Shown: positions 19,583 through 31,653, counted from the first letter of the stretch. The stretch: DNA of 64,000 nucleotides from Schistosoma mansoni (GCF_000237925.1 NW_017386111.1:124001-188000), one strand, 5' to 3'. The notes: a model not told the origin generated them from the letters alone. Numbers and translations are program-made.

Positions 19583-22440
19583 TTACATAATTACTTACTT
19601 ACTCATTTACTCACTCCTGTTACCCCTCGTGGAGGAACATAGACCACCCAACAGCACTCTCCATCCAACCCTGTCCTGGACAATCCTTTCCAGTTGTTTC
19701 TAGTTGTTATTCATCCTTTTCATGTCTGCTTCTATTTCCCGACTTAATGTGTTCTTTGGCCTTCCTCCTTTCACTGCTTCTTTGTCTTTAGGGTTCCAAT
19801 TTAGGCCTTTCCTCGTGATGTAGTTTGGTGATTTCCTCAATGTATGCCTTATCTACTTCCAACGTCTTTTCCTAATTTCCTCTTCATCTGGAAGCTGGTT
19901 TGTTCTCTCCCATAAAACTGTTGCTAATAGTATCCGGCCAGTGAATGTTGAGTATTTTGCGAAGACAACTATTTATAAATACGTGTGCCTTCTTGATGAT
20001 GGTTGTGGTAGTTCACAAGTTTCAGCTCCATACAATGGGACTGTCTTGACGTTCATATTGAAGATTCTGATTTTGATATTGGTTGATAGTTGTTTTGAGT
20101 TCCATATGTTCTTCTACAGTAGGAGTGTGGCCCTTGCTTTGCCAATCCTCGCTTCTGCGTCTGCATCGGATCCTCCTTGTTCATCAATGATGCTCCCAGG
20201 TGCGTGAATGTTTCCACATCTTTCAGAGTTTCTCCATCAAGTGTGATTGGGTTGGTGTTCTCCGTATTGTATTTGAAGATCTTGCTTTTTCCTTTGTGTA
20301 TGTTGAGGCCTACTGATGCAGAGACTGCTGCTACACTAGTTGTCTTCATCTGCATTTGTTTGTGTGTATGGGATAGGAGGGCTAGGTCATCTGTGAAGTC
20401 CAAATTGTCGAATTGGTTCTGAGTTGTCCATTGTATTCAGTGCTTTCCCTCATTTGTCAAGGTCTTCATAACCCAGTCAATCACCAGAGGAATTAGAATG
20501 GGGGAGAGTAAACAACCTTGTCTGACTCCGGTCCTCACTTGGAATATATCTGTCAGCTGTCCTCCATCCACCACTTTGCACTGTAGTCCTTCGTAAGAGT
20601 TCCGGACGATGTTGACAATCATCTCAGAAACACCATAGTGTCGAAAAAGTTTCCATAATGTTCTCCTGTCCACACTATCAAACACCTTCTCATAGTCAAT
20701 GAAGTCGATTTATAGCGACGAGTTACACTCAACTGATTGTTCAACGATGATCCGTAGTGGCGTGACTTGGTCTGTGCACGACTAATCCTTACGGAATCCA
20801 GTCTGTTGATCACGAAGTTTGGCGTCTACTGCGTCTTCCATCCGGTTCAACAACACTCTGTTGAAAACTTTTCCTGGTACTGACAACAGTGTGATGCCTC
20901 TGTATTTCTCACACTTGTTAAAATCCCCTTTCTTTGGTAGCTTGATGAAATACCCTTCTTTCCAGTCCGTCGGCACTTGTTCCTCCTCCCAAATCTTCTT
21001 GAGTAGAAAACGAAGCATGTTTGCAGTTACCTCTGTCTGACTTCAGTGCTTCAGTTGGTATGTTGTCAGGTCGTGATGATTTCCAACACTTGATTTTTTC
21101 TGATGGACATCCTGATTTCTTCTATAGTTGGTGGAGTGACAGATATAGCAAGGTTTGTGTGTTTGGTTTCGATGTCCGATGTATTCAATAGAGCTGGTCT
21201 ATTCAACAGTTCCTCGAAGTATTCTACCCATCTGTTCCTCTGTTCTTGAATCTTCGTGATTGTCTTTCTTTCTTTGTTCTTGATCGGTCTCTTTGCTTTA
21301 CCATATTTCCCTGCTAGTTTCTTCATTGTATCACATAGTTGTTTCATATTCGCTTCTCTTGAGGCTTTTTCCGCTGTCGTTGCTAGTTCTTAGACGTGTT
21401 TCTGCTTATCGGCTCTAATGCTCTCCTTCACTTGCTTGTTTGCTACTGTGGTTCCTTAGCTTCAGTCTCATCTTGGACACAACCAGTTGGTGGTGATCTG
21501 AAGCTATGTCAGCTCCTCTCCTGGTTCTATTGTCCTTGTGAATTTATTATTGATACAAATATGATCTGTCTGGTTCTCTGTGGTGTGATCCGTTGAGATC
21601 CATGTAGCTTTTTGTATGCGTTTGGGTGGAAATATTGTGCCGCCTATAACCAGTTTTTTGAATGCACATAGATTCGCAAATATCTCCCCATTTTCATTTC
21701 TCTATCCTAGTCCGTGTCGTCGAATTATATCTTCATATCCTTTGTTGTCCACTGCGACTTTAGCATTTAGATCTCCCATCAAGATGGTGAGGTTCTTTCT
21801 TGAGCATTTCGCTATGATCGATTGAGGCCTCAAGTAGAACTGATCTTTATCGTCGTCGTTTCTATCATTGGTGGGTGCATAACACTGGGTAACATTCATT
21901 GTGATCCCCTCCTTCTTTGTTTTGAATGATGCTTTGATGATTCTGGATCCGTGAGATTCCCATTCCACAAGTGCATTTCGTGCTTCTCTGGACAGCATTA
22001 GAGCAACTCCTTGAGTGTGCGGAGCACTTTCCTCTTCGTGACCGGAGTACAACAGCATCTCTTCCATATCTAGCCTTTTTCTGTCCAGCTTGTGTCTAAT
22101 GGGCTTCACTGATTCCGAGTACTGCCAATTTGTATTTCCTCATTCACGTTGCTACTTGACTGGTCTTCCCTGTCTCCCACATTATCCGGACGTTCCATGT
22201 ACCTGTAAAAAATGTTGCTCTGGTTGTTAGAAGGTGCATCGGCCTCGTGAATCCTGAAGAATCTCGGGTTTTATCCTGAGGCTTCATAATTCTTCCTTCA
22301 ACTCTGAGGGCTTAATCGCGGTTGGTGTTCTTTTAGCAAGATTTTTTTCTACGGGATGAGGTTGCCGAGCCCACGCTCAACCCTTCTCCTCTACCCGGGC
22401 TTGGGACCGGTAGTAACTCTAGAAGAGCTACAGACTGAGT
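19583..22440 (-). mobile_element. RTE-type non-LTR retrotransposon, decayed but nearly full span
   Basis: On the minus strand the order is a 5' untranslated part (to about 22440), APE-type endonuclease (21702-22109, with NVTQCYAPTND and ILMGDLNAKV motifs), linker (21066-21347), and RT (20437-21018 with GYFIKLPKKGD, RGITLLSVPGKVF, QTGFRKD, FDSVDRRTLW, TGVRQGCLLSP). The catalytic FTDD box is at about 20380-20400 and a C-terminal region ends at 20053. The 3' end carries a (TTAC)n-type tail (19591-19613), typical of RTE elements. The coding region is split over at least five frames. It resembles the SR2-type schistosome RTE elements. It sits in the long protease intron. Confidence 0.8.
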
Positions 22441-23297
22441 TGTTTTACATGTGTTTTTTAACTTATTATTTACAACTCATCAACATAATCAAGGCATACA
22501 AGTGTTTCTTAATTTTTTTGTATGACCCTTTCTTAACATAATCAATAACGTTATTTGCTTTGTTGATAATTTAAGTAATATTTAGGACTCAACTGATGTG
22601 AAATTTACCTTTTCGATTTATAACATGGTTTTATTCAGCTTTAACATTTCGTCTATTGTAACACAATAAAGATTATTTCGGATGTCTAAATGTAGAGCCT
22701 GGTGAGGGAGAAGTTATTGATAAAGATTGTTCGCTATGAGTGTTTGTCTCAAATTAGGTGTTTGTCAAGTGCAATTCATTTTCAGTAATTATCGAGCTAA
22801 TATGAAATGAATCTGTTTTCATCATGAACTGACACAAAAAACATTGGGAATCAGAGAGAACTGACAAGGAGTTTATTCGCAATAAAGGGACCCGCAACAA
22901 CACAAGCCTACTAATTTAACACTTACCACAACCTGGAACTTCCAGGACATTTATTAGGAAAGCATGCTTTCTGAAGTCAACCGCATCATGAATGAGATAG
23001 CGATTCACATAGGTACTATGAATGACTATTGAGCTGAAGGTCACAAGTTTTATTATGTGTTGAGGTGATGGTAATCTCATCTAAGAATTTCTTAACCGAA
23101 ATTAAACAACCTTTCAATGGCTCTCCAATGGCCGTCAACCAATCGTATAAAGTAACTTCAGGAATCCTATTATTTTTTATCGGCTTCACAAACTACTTTG
23201 TTTAAATTTAAGTAGTAAAGTTGTAAGTAACCATTTTCTTTTGAAATCACTATGTAATTCCATACCTTTAACATCACTATGCTTTTTGTATGCATAG
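22441..23297. other. Intron sequence, no gene seen
   Basis: AT-rich intron of the protease gene up to the acceptor TGCATAG at 23291-23297. No repeat recognised. Confidence 0.4.
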
Positions 23298-23425
23298 GAA
23301 ATTTGGAGTATGATATTGCCTTATTTAAACTCAAAGAAACTCCAGTTTTGTGGAAAATCAATCATTTAGATTTAATAGAATTGCCGGATAAAAAAAATGG
23401 TGAGGAATGGCCCAAACCTAATCAG
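23298..23425 (+). CDS. S1 serine protease exon with catalytic Asp
   Basis: Acceptor ATAG, donor GTAATT. With the G carried over from 15014, the first codons give G-NLEYDIALFKLKETPV. The YDIALFKL block is the classical D(I/L)AL motif holding the catalytic aspartate (Asp102 in chymotrypsin numbering). The exon ends in phase 0 after KPNQ and joins in frame to KCVAVGWG at 25660. The 42 codons after the split Gly fit the family spacing. The 2.2-kb intron that follows includes a gap flanked by inverted SINE arms. Confidence 0.88.
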
Positions 23426-24110
23426 GTAATTGAAACGTAACACATGAATGTAATGCATGTTCATAATCAGTTTATTGATACTTTTGACTCGATAATAAAT
23501 AGTCTGGTGACTTTTCGTTTTTGTTTGATAAACAGATTTTTTCTAATAGTCATTATTGAGGTGATTTTCATCAGAGTAGGTTCAATATTCAGCCTTCTAT
23601 GAGGTCATGTGGACTGTTATGTAGAATAGTGATCCAGTGATTATTATCTATGAGCGGTACTGTATATAACCTGTAGATAACATGAGGAAACTTACTTTTC
23701 AGAGGAATTATCTATAAGAAGTGTGATAAAAGAAATATGAGCTATTTATTAAATCTACGAGTTGACATTACATGGAGAACTATTGATAATGAGTGAGCAA
23801 CCGATATTGGTCTATCAATCCAAGAATTATAAACAGTGAAGATTTCATCAATAGTTTTTGATTAGTGTGATTGATAATGGACATAACTATTCCGTAAGAT
23901 AATTAATTATAAGATCTAAATCTGACTAACTGTAGAATTTATCGAAATGAAGCATAAGAACGAAGGAGAAAACAAATTTCTACTAGGTTGCGGCTATGGT
24001 TTCTTGGTACAATTTATGTTTCCTGAAAAATTAATTGAGACGATTCTATAAAATGTATATCAATCCTTAGGTGGAATTGTGAAAGACAACTTTTTATTCG
24101 AATATAAGAT
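23426..24110. other. Intron sequence, no gene seen
   Basis: AT-rich. Nothing recognised. Confidence 0.35.
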
Positions 24111-24500
24111 GTACTGTTAAGATTTTAAACGATATCTTGTTTTCAGAAGGGGTTTTGTGGAGATTTAGTATTTTCATAGTTGCAAGCGTGAGTCAATTGA
24201 AGNNNNNNNNNNNNNNNNNNNNNNNNNNNNNNNNNNNNNNNNNNNNNNNNNNNNNNNNNNNNNNNNNNNNNNNNNNNNNNNNNNNNNNNNNNNNNNNNNN
24301 NNNNNNNNNNNNNNNNNNNNNNNNNNNNNNNNNNNNNNNNNNNNNNNNNNNNNNNNNNNNNNNNNNNNNNNNNNNNNNNNNNNNNNNNNNNNNNNNNNNN
24401 NNGAAACGGCCGTCCAGTACTTCCAGGTTTTCCTTGGTGGTCTAGCTTCAATTGACTCACGCTTGCAACTATGAAGATATCTTGTTTGTCTAAACCTGAG
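24111..24500. mobile_element. Palindromic pair of family-B hammerhead SINE arms around a gap
   Basis: The left flank (24174-24202) and right flank (24446-24474) are exact 29-base reverse complements and are family-B SINE tail sequence. Between the gap and the right arm lies GAAACGGCCGTCCAG, the 3' half of a plus-strand hammerhead motif. The left arm outside the palindrome resembles 11640-11700 (TTTTCAGAAGGGG). The same palindromic layout is complete at 31.05-31.43 kb. Confidence 0.75.
24203..24402. other. Assembly gap (200 N)
   Basis: Exactly 200 N, a placeholder. It lies at the centre of an inverted repeat, which probably explains the assembly failure. Confidence 0.97.
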
Positions 24501-24894
24501 AGTTGATCAAATTTTGTAACTAAAACTACAACGTTACCACCCGTATAAAGACTTGACATCACGTATGCTATGTTAGGAAGTCAGGCAGTTGGATGAAATT
24601 AACAGTAACGCTTGGGCTCCAGTTTCGTGCTAGTTAGTTTTCATGAACATGATATTATATATAGAGGAGCCAAGTCACGACTTGAATAACTTCACGAAAA
24701 CATCTTTAGTTAATATATTGAGTGATGTGACTTCGAAATTTACTCATATTAACAGTTTTCTTAGAATTGCAGGTAAATTTTGCTATTAGTTAATTAGTGC
24801 CAATGAGTCTGAAACCTAGATCTGAGGTCAAATTTGAAAATTGAACTCTTTACCGTTTATACGGAAAATCAGTTAATTTCAGGATTTTAAAATA

Positions 24895-25045
24895 TGTATT
24901 GTTATCAGAAAGGGGTTTTATGGATGTTATAATAATTTAATAGTCAGGTTCATGAATCAATTGAAGCTATATCACCGTGAAAAACCTGTAAGCACTGGAC
25001 AGCCGTTTCGTCCCAGTATGGGACTCCTCAGCAGTGCACATCTAC
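24895..25045 (-). mobile_element. Family-B hammerhead SINE, 3' half
   Basis: The minus strand runs from about 25045 through a hammerhead motif (24991-25034), GGTTTTTCACGGTGATATAG and the SINE tail to about 24895 (CAGAAAGGGG on plus). The tRNA-like head is missing, so the copy is 5'-truncated. Confidence 0.75.
24991..25034 (-). ncRNA. Hammerhead ribozyme with intact core
   Basis: On the minus strand, helix I GCACTG pairs perfectly with CAGTGC. The first core strand is CTGAGGA. Helix II GTCCC pairs perfectly with GGGAC across an ATACT loop. The second core strand is GAAA, and helix III is minimal (AC-GGCT-GU). The cleavage site is GTC. Every invariant hammerhead residue is present, which makes it the best-preserved ribozyme in the window. 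Short helix III is a known feature of schistosome and retrozyme type-I hammerheads. Confidence 0.8.
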
Positions 25046-25659
25046 GATTGTTGTTTGTAAAATTTCAATATTTACATATACTGTGAATTATCAATCGAAT
25101 CAACTTGTATATTAAGTATAGCGTTTCATGAGCAGCAATAGTGTAAAACGTCTAGATTACTTTTAAAATCCATATGATCCACTATAGGTGGATCATAAAT
25201 CTCATTCATTATATGCTTGATGTCAGTGGTCGTATATGCTTACAACTCAAAATTCAAAAACTACGACGCAACAGTTACTCAGTGTTTTCTGGTGAAAATC
25301 TTCTGATACCAGCGATAATCCCTGGTAGATCAAACCTTGCCACAAAGACATCTGAGAAATTAACCTGTGTGTAGATTATTGCGTTATTCATTTGACTAGG
25401 GATCACCACCCGTATGTATCTGTGTAGTTCAGTTCACTACTGTATATACGCGTCTGGCATTTTTTTACACATACATTCACTATTCCTATGCATTCTTAAT
25501 CATCTTTCATTGCATTACTGGTCGTGCAAGTGGTCGGGACGCATGGATTGTGGATTAGATCAGACCACGTAACATTACATCCTTTTCAATTTACCTTCTG
25601 GATCTCACTAATGACAAACATATCTGTTCATGTGGTTCAAATTTTTTTTCCTTATCTAG
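25046..25659. other. Intron sequence, no gene seen
   Basis: Ends in a long T-rich tract and acceptor CTTATCTAG. Nothing else recognised. Confidence 0.4.
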
Positions 25660-25845
25660 AAATGTGTAGCTGTTGGTTGGGGATGTAGTTTTGTCGACGG
25701 ACCACCGACGCTGAAAATTCAAGCTGTGGAACTCCCAGTTCTACAATCAAAAACATGCATGTCAATGTATTCGGCCTATATTAATTTAACGGAAGAACAT
25801 GAATTCTGTGCAGGTTACCATAACTTTGGTAAAGGTGTATGCCCA
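25660..25845 (+). CDS. S1 serine protease exon (GWG block to residue 192)
   Basis: Acceptor TATCTAG, donor GTAAGT. The 62 codons begin KCVAVGWG, where Cys2 matches Cys136 of chymotrypsin and GWG is residues 140-142. The exon contains the Cys168-Cys182 pair (Cys33 and Cys50 of the exon) and the conserved FCAGY block. It ends KGVCP, which joins in frame to GDSGGP at 31654. Position 189, which sets primary specificity, is Gly (in KGVCP), not the Asp of trypsins. Position 191 is Cys as usual. There is one potential N-glycosylation site (NLT, residues 42-44). Confidence 0.9.
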
Positions 25846-26494
25846 GTAAGTTGAATGGATTGGAAAATCTTTTCTAGTTATTCAATAACAAATTTAAAAG
25901 ATTTGAATCAGACTAATTTTTAGTGAAGTAGTTTTAGGCCTAAGTTTCAGCCGAGATTTTAGTCACTGTCTATGGAGTAACGTGAACGAATTCGGAATCT
26001 TAGACTTCACTGTATTATTTATGCTGTTTGGTCATATTATTTTTCCTGTCTTATGTAGCCTAGTTGTTGTTGTGTCTTTAAGCACGACTGGTTATCACAT
26101 GACTTAGTCACCAATCGAAATACAACTTATACAATCTTATCAGTGGGCCAAACCAATGACGTTCGACCGGTATGAGCAGCCTAGCGTCTTTGTTGGTCCT
26201 ATCCCTCCTAGCCCTACCAATTGAGTCTAGAACACTATGCGAATCATTTATTTCAAACATACCTAGTTTATATGCAAGCCAAACGGACCATATCATACCA
26301 TAAAATAGGAAATTTCATTTGCACGAGATCAAACTAAAAAGTGGCTGTGAATGTGGGAGACTGAAATCAATAAACTGAGTATAATTTAAGGATAGTCATT
26401 CGTATCATAATAGTCTTTAGGTTAAAGTAAAGCTCATAATAAGAGGAATATAGATATACATAATCTAATTGCTGAATAGTTATACAATAAGAAC

Positions 26495-26496
<2 letters not shown>
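25846..26496. other. Intron sequence, no gene seen
   Basis: Nothing recognised. The frame 26108-26296 (-) has no supporting features. Confidence 0.35.

Positions 26497-26555
<59 letters not shown>
26497..26555. repeat. (TA)n microsatellite
   Basis: About 59 bases of uninterrupted TA repeat directly before a Sm-alpha fragment. Confidence 0.95.
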
Positions 26556-26557
<2 letters not shown>

Positions 26558-26660
26558 TGTGTAAATTGCTTCGATGTTGTCTTAAGTCGCATATGCCAAT
26601 AAAAGACTGATCAATTTCAGCTCTTTACATCAATGGGAAGATTCAAACAAAATGAATTAG
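26556..26660 (+). mobile_element. Sm-alpha SINE head fragment
   Basis: CGCATATGCCAATAAAAGAC, then TGATCAATT, TTTACATCAATGGGAAGATT and CAAACAAAAT match the head of the unit at 19128-19240. The copy lacks the pol III boxes and ribozyme. Confidence 0.65.
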
Positions 26661-26780
26661 TACTGTGAAAAGTTAAAAATACATTAAGAAATGCAGATCT
26701 AAGGTATGATATCAGTGACTTGTCATGGTCACTGAGGCATTTATGTGGTATTTACCTTAGGTCTATTTCAATTCGTGTAC

Positions 26781-29700
26781 TCAGTCAGTCAGCAAGCTAC
26801 AACGTAGGACCAGAAACATATATGCATCGGTCCAAGTTGCCGCACCCCATTAGCACAACAAGATGATCACCAAATTCATAGAACCTGTTACTTCAGTGGT
26901 AGTAATATATAAAAGAAAGATTGTGTAGAAGGATATAACACAGGAAGAATTAGTTCGTAGAAAGAAAGGTATAAAGTAATTTTTACCTCGCGTTTTAAGG
27001 GAAGACAAAAAGTGTATACACCAACACTGTTGTAATCAATTCTGAGCCATGTCACCCACAGTCTCCAACCATTAGTTATGATGGTCATGCGGACCCCAGC
27101 CAAGTACTCTGCATCTATCAACATGGCTCAGGCTAGAAGTTAGTGACTTCAAGCACTGACGCCACGTTTTGGTTTGGCCGCCCCTAACTTTCTACCAACC
27201 ACCCCCAAAACACGTTAGCATTGCGCGTCGTGGTAATCGGTGTTCAGGCATATGTAACACGTGACCCAACCATCTCAGTTGGTGAAGATTCACAACCTCA
27301 TCAATTGATTTACCATCACTCCATAATGCTCTGCATCTAACCTCACTATTACTTACCCGGTGATCCCAGAAAATGCGAGCAATATTTCTAAGACATATGT
27401 GGTCAAATACTAGTAGCTTACGAGTATCTTCTACTCTTAATGGTCACGTTTCTCAGCCGTAAAGTAGAACAGAACGAACTGCTACACAGCATACTAGTCC
27501 CTTAATTGATAGACGGATATCTCGCCTTCGACATAGGTGACGTAAGTTGGCAAAAGCCAGACGAAATTTCTGAATCCATGCAGAGATCTCGTCAGATACC
27601 AACGCATTAGGGATGATCAGACTTCCAAGGGAATTGGAGTTGTCGACATGTTCGACTTCTTCACTCCCTATCCTTAGTTCAAGTGTTGACGCAGGCCAGT
27701 TCTGAAGCAACAACTTGCATTTAGAGGTGGAGAAATGCATCTTAAATATCCTGGCATTGTTACTCAGTGCTACCAACCGATTCCGTACTTTATCAGTGTC
27801 TTCACCAAACGGGACTATATCATCCTCGTATTCTAAGTCAATAAGTAGATTTCTTATAGTAGATCGATCCCAGAAAATTCAGTCGACGACAATGTCATTT
27901 CCAGCAATAGGTCTATAATGAAGTTAAACAAAAATTGGGATAGTGGACAACCTTGTCGGACACCACTTGAGGTTGTGAAATCATATGACAATTCGCCATG
28001 AGCTCTGACTCGACTGGTAGTGTTTGAGTAAAGAGCTTTCACAAGGTTAATATATTTCTGAGGTACACCTTTCAATAACAGAACCTACCACAGAACCTCT
28101 CAGTCTACAGAGTCAAATGCTGCTTTTAAGTCAAGAGAAACCATCATTGTCGGACAAAGATAAGCATGTCTGTGTTCCGAAATCTGACGAATAGTGAATA
28201 TGTGGTCGATGCAGCCACGACAAGGTCTGAAGCCAGCCTGATTCTCTCGTATTTGCAGTTCACAAGCATTTGATAGGCGCCCGATAATTATTGAGGCTAG
28301 TATTTTATATGCTATATTAGTCAAACTAATCCCTCTATAGTTATCCTAGGGTGATTTCGATCCTTTCTTATATATTGGGACAGCCAGTGATTGCGACCAG
28401 GCAGATGGGATTATATTCAGCTCCCGAAATTTAGCTAAACCATTAGTCAACTTAATCTCCAAAACTGGGCCACCATCGTTAAAGACCTTTGAAGCCAATC
28501 CATCTGGACTAGCCTCTCTTCCTCGTTTCAGATTAGCTATAGCCTTTTAAACTTCAGCTAGAGTCTGGGGACCTACTTCAATGTTCCATTCAGGCTGTTT
28601 GGGGATGATGGGTGACTGTAGAGTAGCTGAAGGTCAGGTGAACTGCTCCTTATAGTGTTGCACCCATCGTTCTAAACGTCTGGGCTGAGAGCAGATAAGA
28701 GTTTCGTCTTTTTCCGAGATTTTCTTGCTTACACCTGACCTCTTAACTCCAGTTTCTTTTATTAGTCTGAAGAGTTGTCTGATGTTGCCTACAGCCGCTG
28801 CCTTTCCCATCTCTTTTGCTTTCATTGCCCACCACTGCTCACAGTCATTCCTCAGACTTTTGGTTAACCTAGATCTGGCTTGTTTACGCTCTCCATCGTG
28901 TTCAGAGCCTGATGGGATGAGTTTAGAAGAATCTATCAGTTCAATAGACTTAGTAGGAATCCACTGGCTTTTTGTGACCCTTTGGTTTAAATCACTAATA
29001 CATGTCATTTCTGCTCCCACAGCTGTTCGTATGTCTTTCCAAGCAACATCTGAGTTAGCCTCGTTTGCAGAACTGCCCAAATGTGAACTCAGTTGTTCCT
29101 GGAACTTACTTTTGGCTTTCTCTTCACTGAGTTCAATTGTAATGGGTCTTCTTAATGTGGATTTTCTGCTTCCAATGAGGCGCAAGCAAATGCGTGCTCG
29201 TATTAGAGCATTATCAGAGTCTAAACGTGTATTCCAGAACGAGCGACAATCTTCTATCGAGCCTCTCTAACGATGGCTGATGGCAGTAGGGTGTATCTCG
29301 TCGGCTCCCGTTTTCGTGAGGTAAGGTCAAAAGAAAGACCACACTAGGATTCTGTACGCGTGTTTCTGAGACATAGGACACATCAATGGTACGATATTCT
29401 AGGGTCTTCGCCAAGGAGACCTGATGGCAGATTTGATATAGGGTGCGTACATTCATGGCTCCAACGTGTAGTTTGGAGCGAGGTTTCAGTAGACTTGGGA
29501 TAAAATTTTGCGCACTAGGATCGTTGGCCATGGTGATAATTGAGGAAGAATTTAAAAGAGGAGGTTTAGAGTTGAAAGTCGAGGTAGGAGGAATAATAGG
29601 AATTGAAGAGGGAGATTGATTATGAATACGGTGATCTTGAGTGTTGTTATAAGTATGAGGGCGGTTATCACTTCCCGGTTGCCCACACTGTGGGAGGGTT

Positions 29701-30180
29701 CTTCTGGAGGTACCTGAGAAGGAAATTGGGTTAGGAGTGGTCTTAGTGACTTGAGAGTGTGACCACAATGCCCAAGGGACAATTGCTTGAGGTCAGTCAC
29801 ACACGACCTTTTCTTGAGTAATTTTGGTGTTAGCTCCGTACTTGTTGAGATCTTACTGCTGGAGACAGATATCCTTGGGATAAGGCGAGGTGTGCATTTT
29901 TAGGGTGGACGGTTTCCAACCCCACCCCTCCTTGTGGGAAGTCAGCATCTCTGTTATGCTGGTTGTCTGAAGGAAACACCTTACTGCCGTCACACCTCTG
30001 TACAGTCAGCAGTACGACTTCGCCCTCGGATCTTGGGTTTGCTGCTTTTAGTTCTACAGCTTTTCAACCGACCTGTGTTGCATGGTAGGACATTGATGAA
30101 CGATTGTTCCAGCCAGTAGAGCCGATTGGTTCATCATGATAAGCAAGCCCGACCACTACGTCAAGGTAGCAGCAACCAGG
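26781..30180 (-). mobile_element. Non-LTR retrotransposon (APE endonuclease + RT), decayed, about 3.4 kb
   Basis: On the minus strand: 5' untranslated/leader region (about 29800-30180); endonuclease start (29214-29768, with LHVGAMNVRTLYQI and a YVSETRVQ block); linker (28634-29185, Lys/Glu-rich with LRNDCEQWWAMKAKE); RT (27854-28324, with QAGFRPCRGCIDHIFTIRQI, SLDLKAAFDSVD, GVRQGCPLSQFLFN); the catalytic YEDD box near 27810-27835; and C-terminus to 27453. The 3' untranslated region ends in a TCAG repeat tail (26781-26792). Several frameshifts exist, but all catalytic blocks are readable. Other copies lie at 7.87-8.15, 32.1-32.8 (5' part), 42.2-42.4 and 59.0-61.1 kb. It occupies the last protease intron. 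Confidence 0.82.
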
Positions 30181-30184
30181 GTGA

Positions 30185-30290
30185 ACTGGGCAGCTGTTTC
30201 ATCCTAGTATAGGAATTCTTAGCATTGTGAATGAATGATTTCATCAACGATTTAACTCAGGACCTTCAGGTCTCGTGGTGATAAAACATA
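30185..30290 (-). mobile_element. Degenerate family-B SINE fragment
   Basis: GTTTCATCCTAGTATAGGAA followed by TTCTTAGCATTG on plus is a mutated version of the family-B ribozyme segment (compare 25005-25036). The core residues are not recoverable. Confidence 0.5.
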
Positions 30291-31050
30291 TAAGACAACA
30301 AAATCATTCACTGAAGTCACAGTTCTTCCACAATTTTGAGATTTTTCTTGTAAAAGTCACAATTTATATTTATATGACAAAAACGCACTAATTTACTCAT
30401 TTTTTGTTGTATTGTTAGTGAAAGATAATAGTAAGTTTTTGTTGTAGACGTTGAGTGAAACATAAAAATGGGTCACTGTAGAGTATATAAAGTCATGCCG
30501 ATACCAAATATGATTATGAAGGATTAAGATAGGGCCATTAGCCACCTACGATATAGTAAGTTTCATACAAATTGAGAAAATGTAATGATTAATTCCGAAA
30601 TATTTCATATTATTGTTCCTAACCTCTCGGGGGTAATAGTATTTTCATTCATTTACCTGATAATCTCATCTTATTATATCGAGGTGAAGTGTGGCAACTT
30701 AAATATATACATATATTTGTCCCAGTCCACATATATATTTATATTCATCGATGAAATTTGGACTAATTGTCTAAGTGAGTTGGGCAGAAACGTAGCATTA
30801 AAACTATATTCGTTGGGTGTAGCATTTTCATTTACAGAAAATAAAATGGGAACATTCTTTCATAAAGGCTATGTGAATGTGTTATTTATTATAACAGCTC
30901 ACTGGAATTGATAAAGTTGTAACTGGAATGACTGAGGCGACCGGAGTGATAATCTGCTGATTGATAGAATCTCTGAAGCATAACTGAATAGACTTCAGGA
31001 GATAGAAACGCTAACTGAAGTATATAAATCTTTTTGATTGAGATCACGAA
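30291..31050. other. Intron sequence, no supported gene
   Basis: A 108-codon frame at 30585-30911 (+) is AT-rich and low in complexity (runs of I/Y/F codons). It shows no family motif, so it is not called a gene. Confidence 0.35.
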
Positions 31051-31430
31051 CCGGTTGATGTTAGACTACCATTAAAAACCTGGAAGCACTAGACGGCCGT
31101 TTCGTCCTATTGTGGGAGTTCTAGTGAGAAGCCGTGACTAGTGGATATAATCCATGTCAGGTAGAGACAAGTATCTACCTCAAACAATGGAAGATGATGG
31201 TCGCGCAATTTCATGGATTAATTGAGGTTAGAAATTAACACTGTTGGATGCCGGCTCAGTAGTCTGGTGGTTAGGCGTTTGCGCGTGAGACCGGAGGCCC
31301 TTGGTTCGAATCGCGTGAGCGGGATCGTGGAGACGCACTGCTGAGGAGTCCCATACTAAAAAGAGGCGGCCGTCCAGTGCTTCTAGGTTTTCAATGGTGG
31401 TCTAACATTAACCGGTTTATGACCTGAATC
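31050..31430 (+). mobile_element. Family-B hammerhead SINE inside an inverted repeat
   Basis: The left arm (about 31057-31115) is the reverse complement of the right arm (about 31365-31425), with few mismatches. Between them lies a plus-strand unit: leader (GTTCTAGTGAGAAGCCGTGA from 31119), A box TAGTCTGGTGG (31260-31270), B box GGTTCGAATC (31303-31312) and a hammerhead motif (31335-31382). This is the most complete view of the family. It would fold into a long hairpin. Confidence 0.8.
31335..31382 (+). ncRNA. Hammerhead ribozyme relic (family B)
   Basis: Helix I GCACTG/CAGTGC and CTGAGGAGTCCC are intact. The other side of helix II and the second core strand are destroyed (AAAAAGAGGCGG instead of GGGACGAAACGG). 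The cleavage GTC is present. Predicted inactive. Confidence 0.7.
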
Positions 31431-31653
31431 AAAAATATAATAATCTCCGCAATCCTATACTGATATAAATCTTTATCAGAAAACCAAGTTTGTGGTTTAC
31501 ATATAAAGTATTCAACCAAATTACTATGAGAGTTTATTTGTCAACTAACCAATGATAATCGAGTGTAAAACTAAAGATAATAGGAAAAAGCAATGATTAT
31601 TCAGTTTTGAATGGCATGACCACATTAATTAATCTTTAAAAAAACTCTTTTAG

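Noticed and set aside
28725-29270. 181-codon plus-strand frame
   Set aside because: It is the antisense shadow of the minus-strand non-LTR linker, which has the recognisable motifs.
30585-30911. 108-codon open frame as a gene
   Set aside because: Low-complexity AT-rich translation, no motif, no splice or promoter context. It lies inside the last protease intron.
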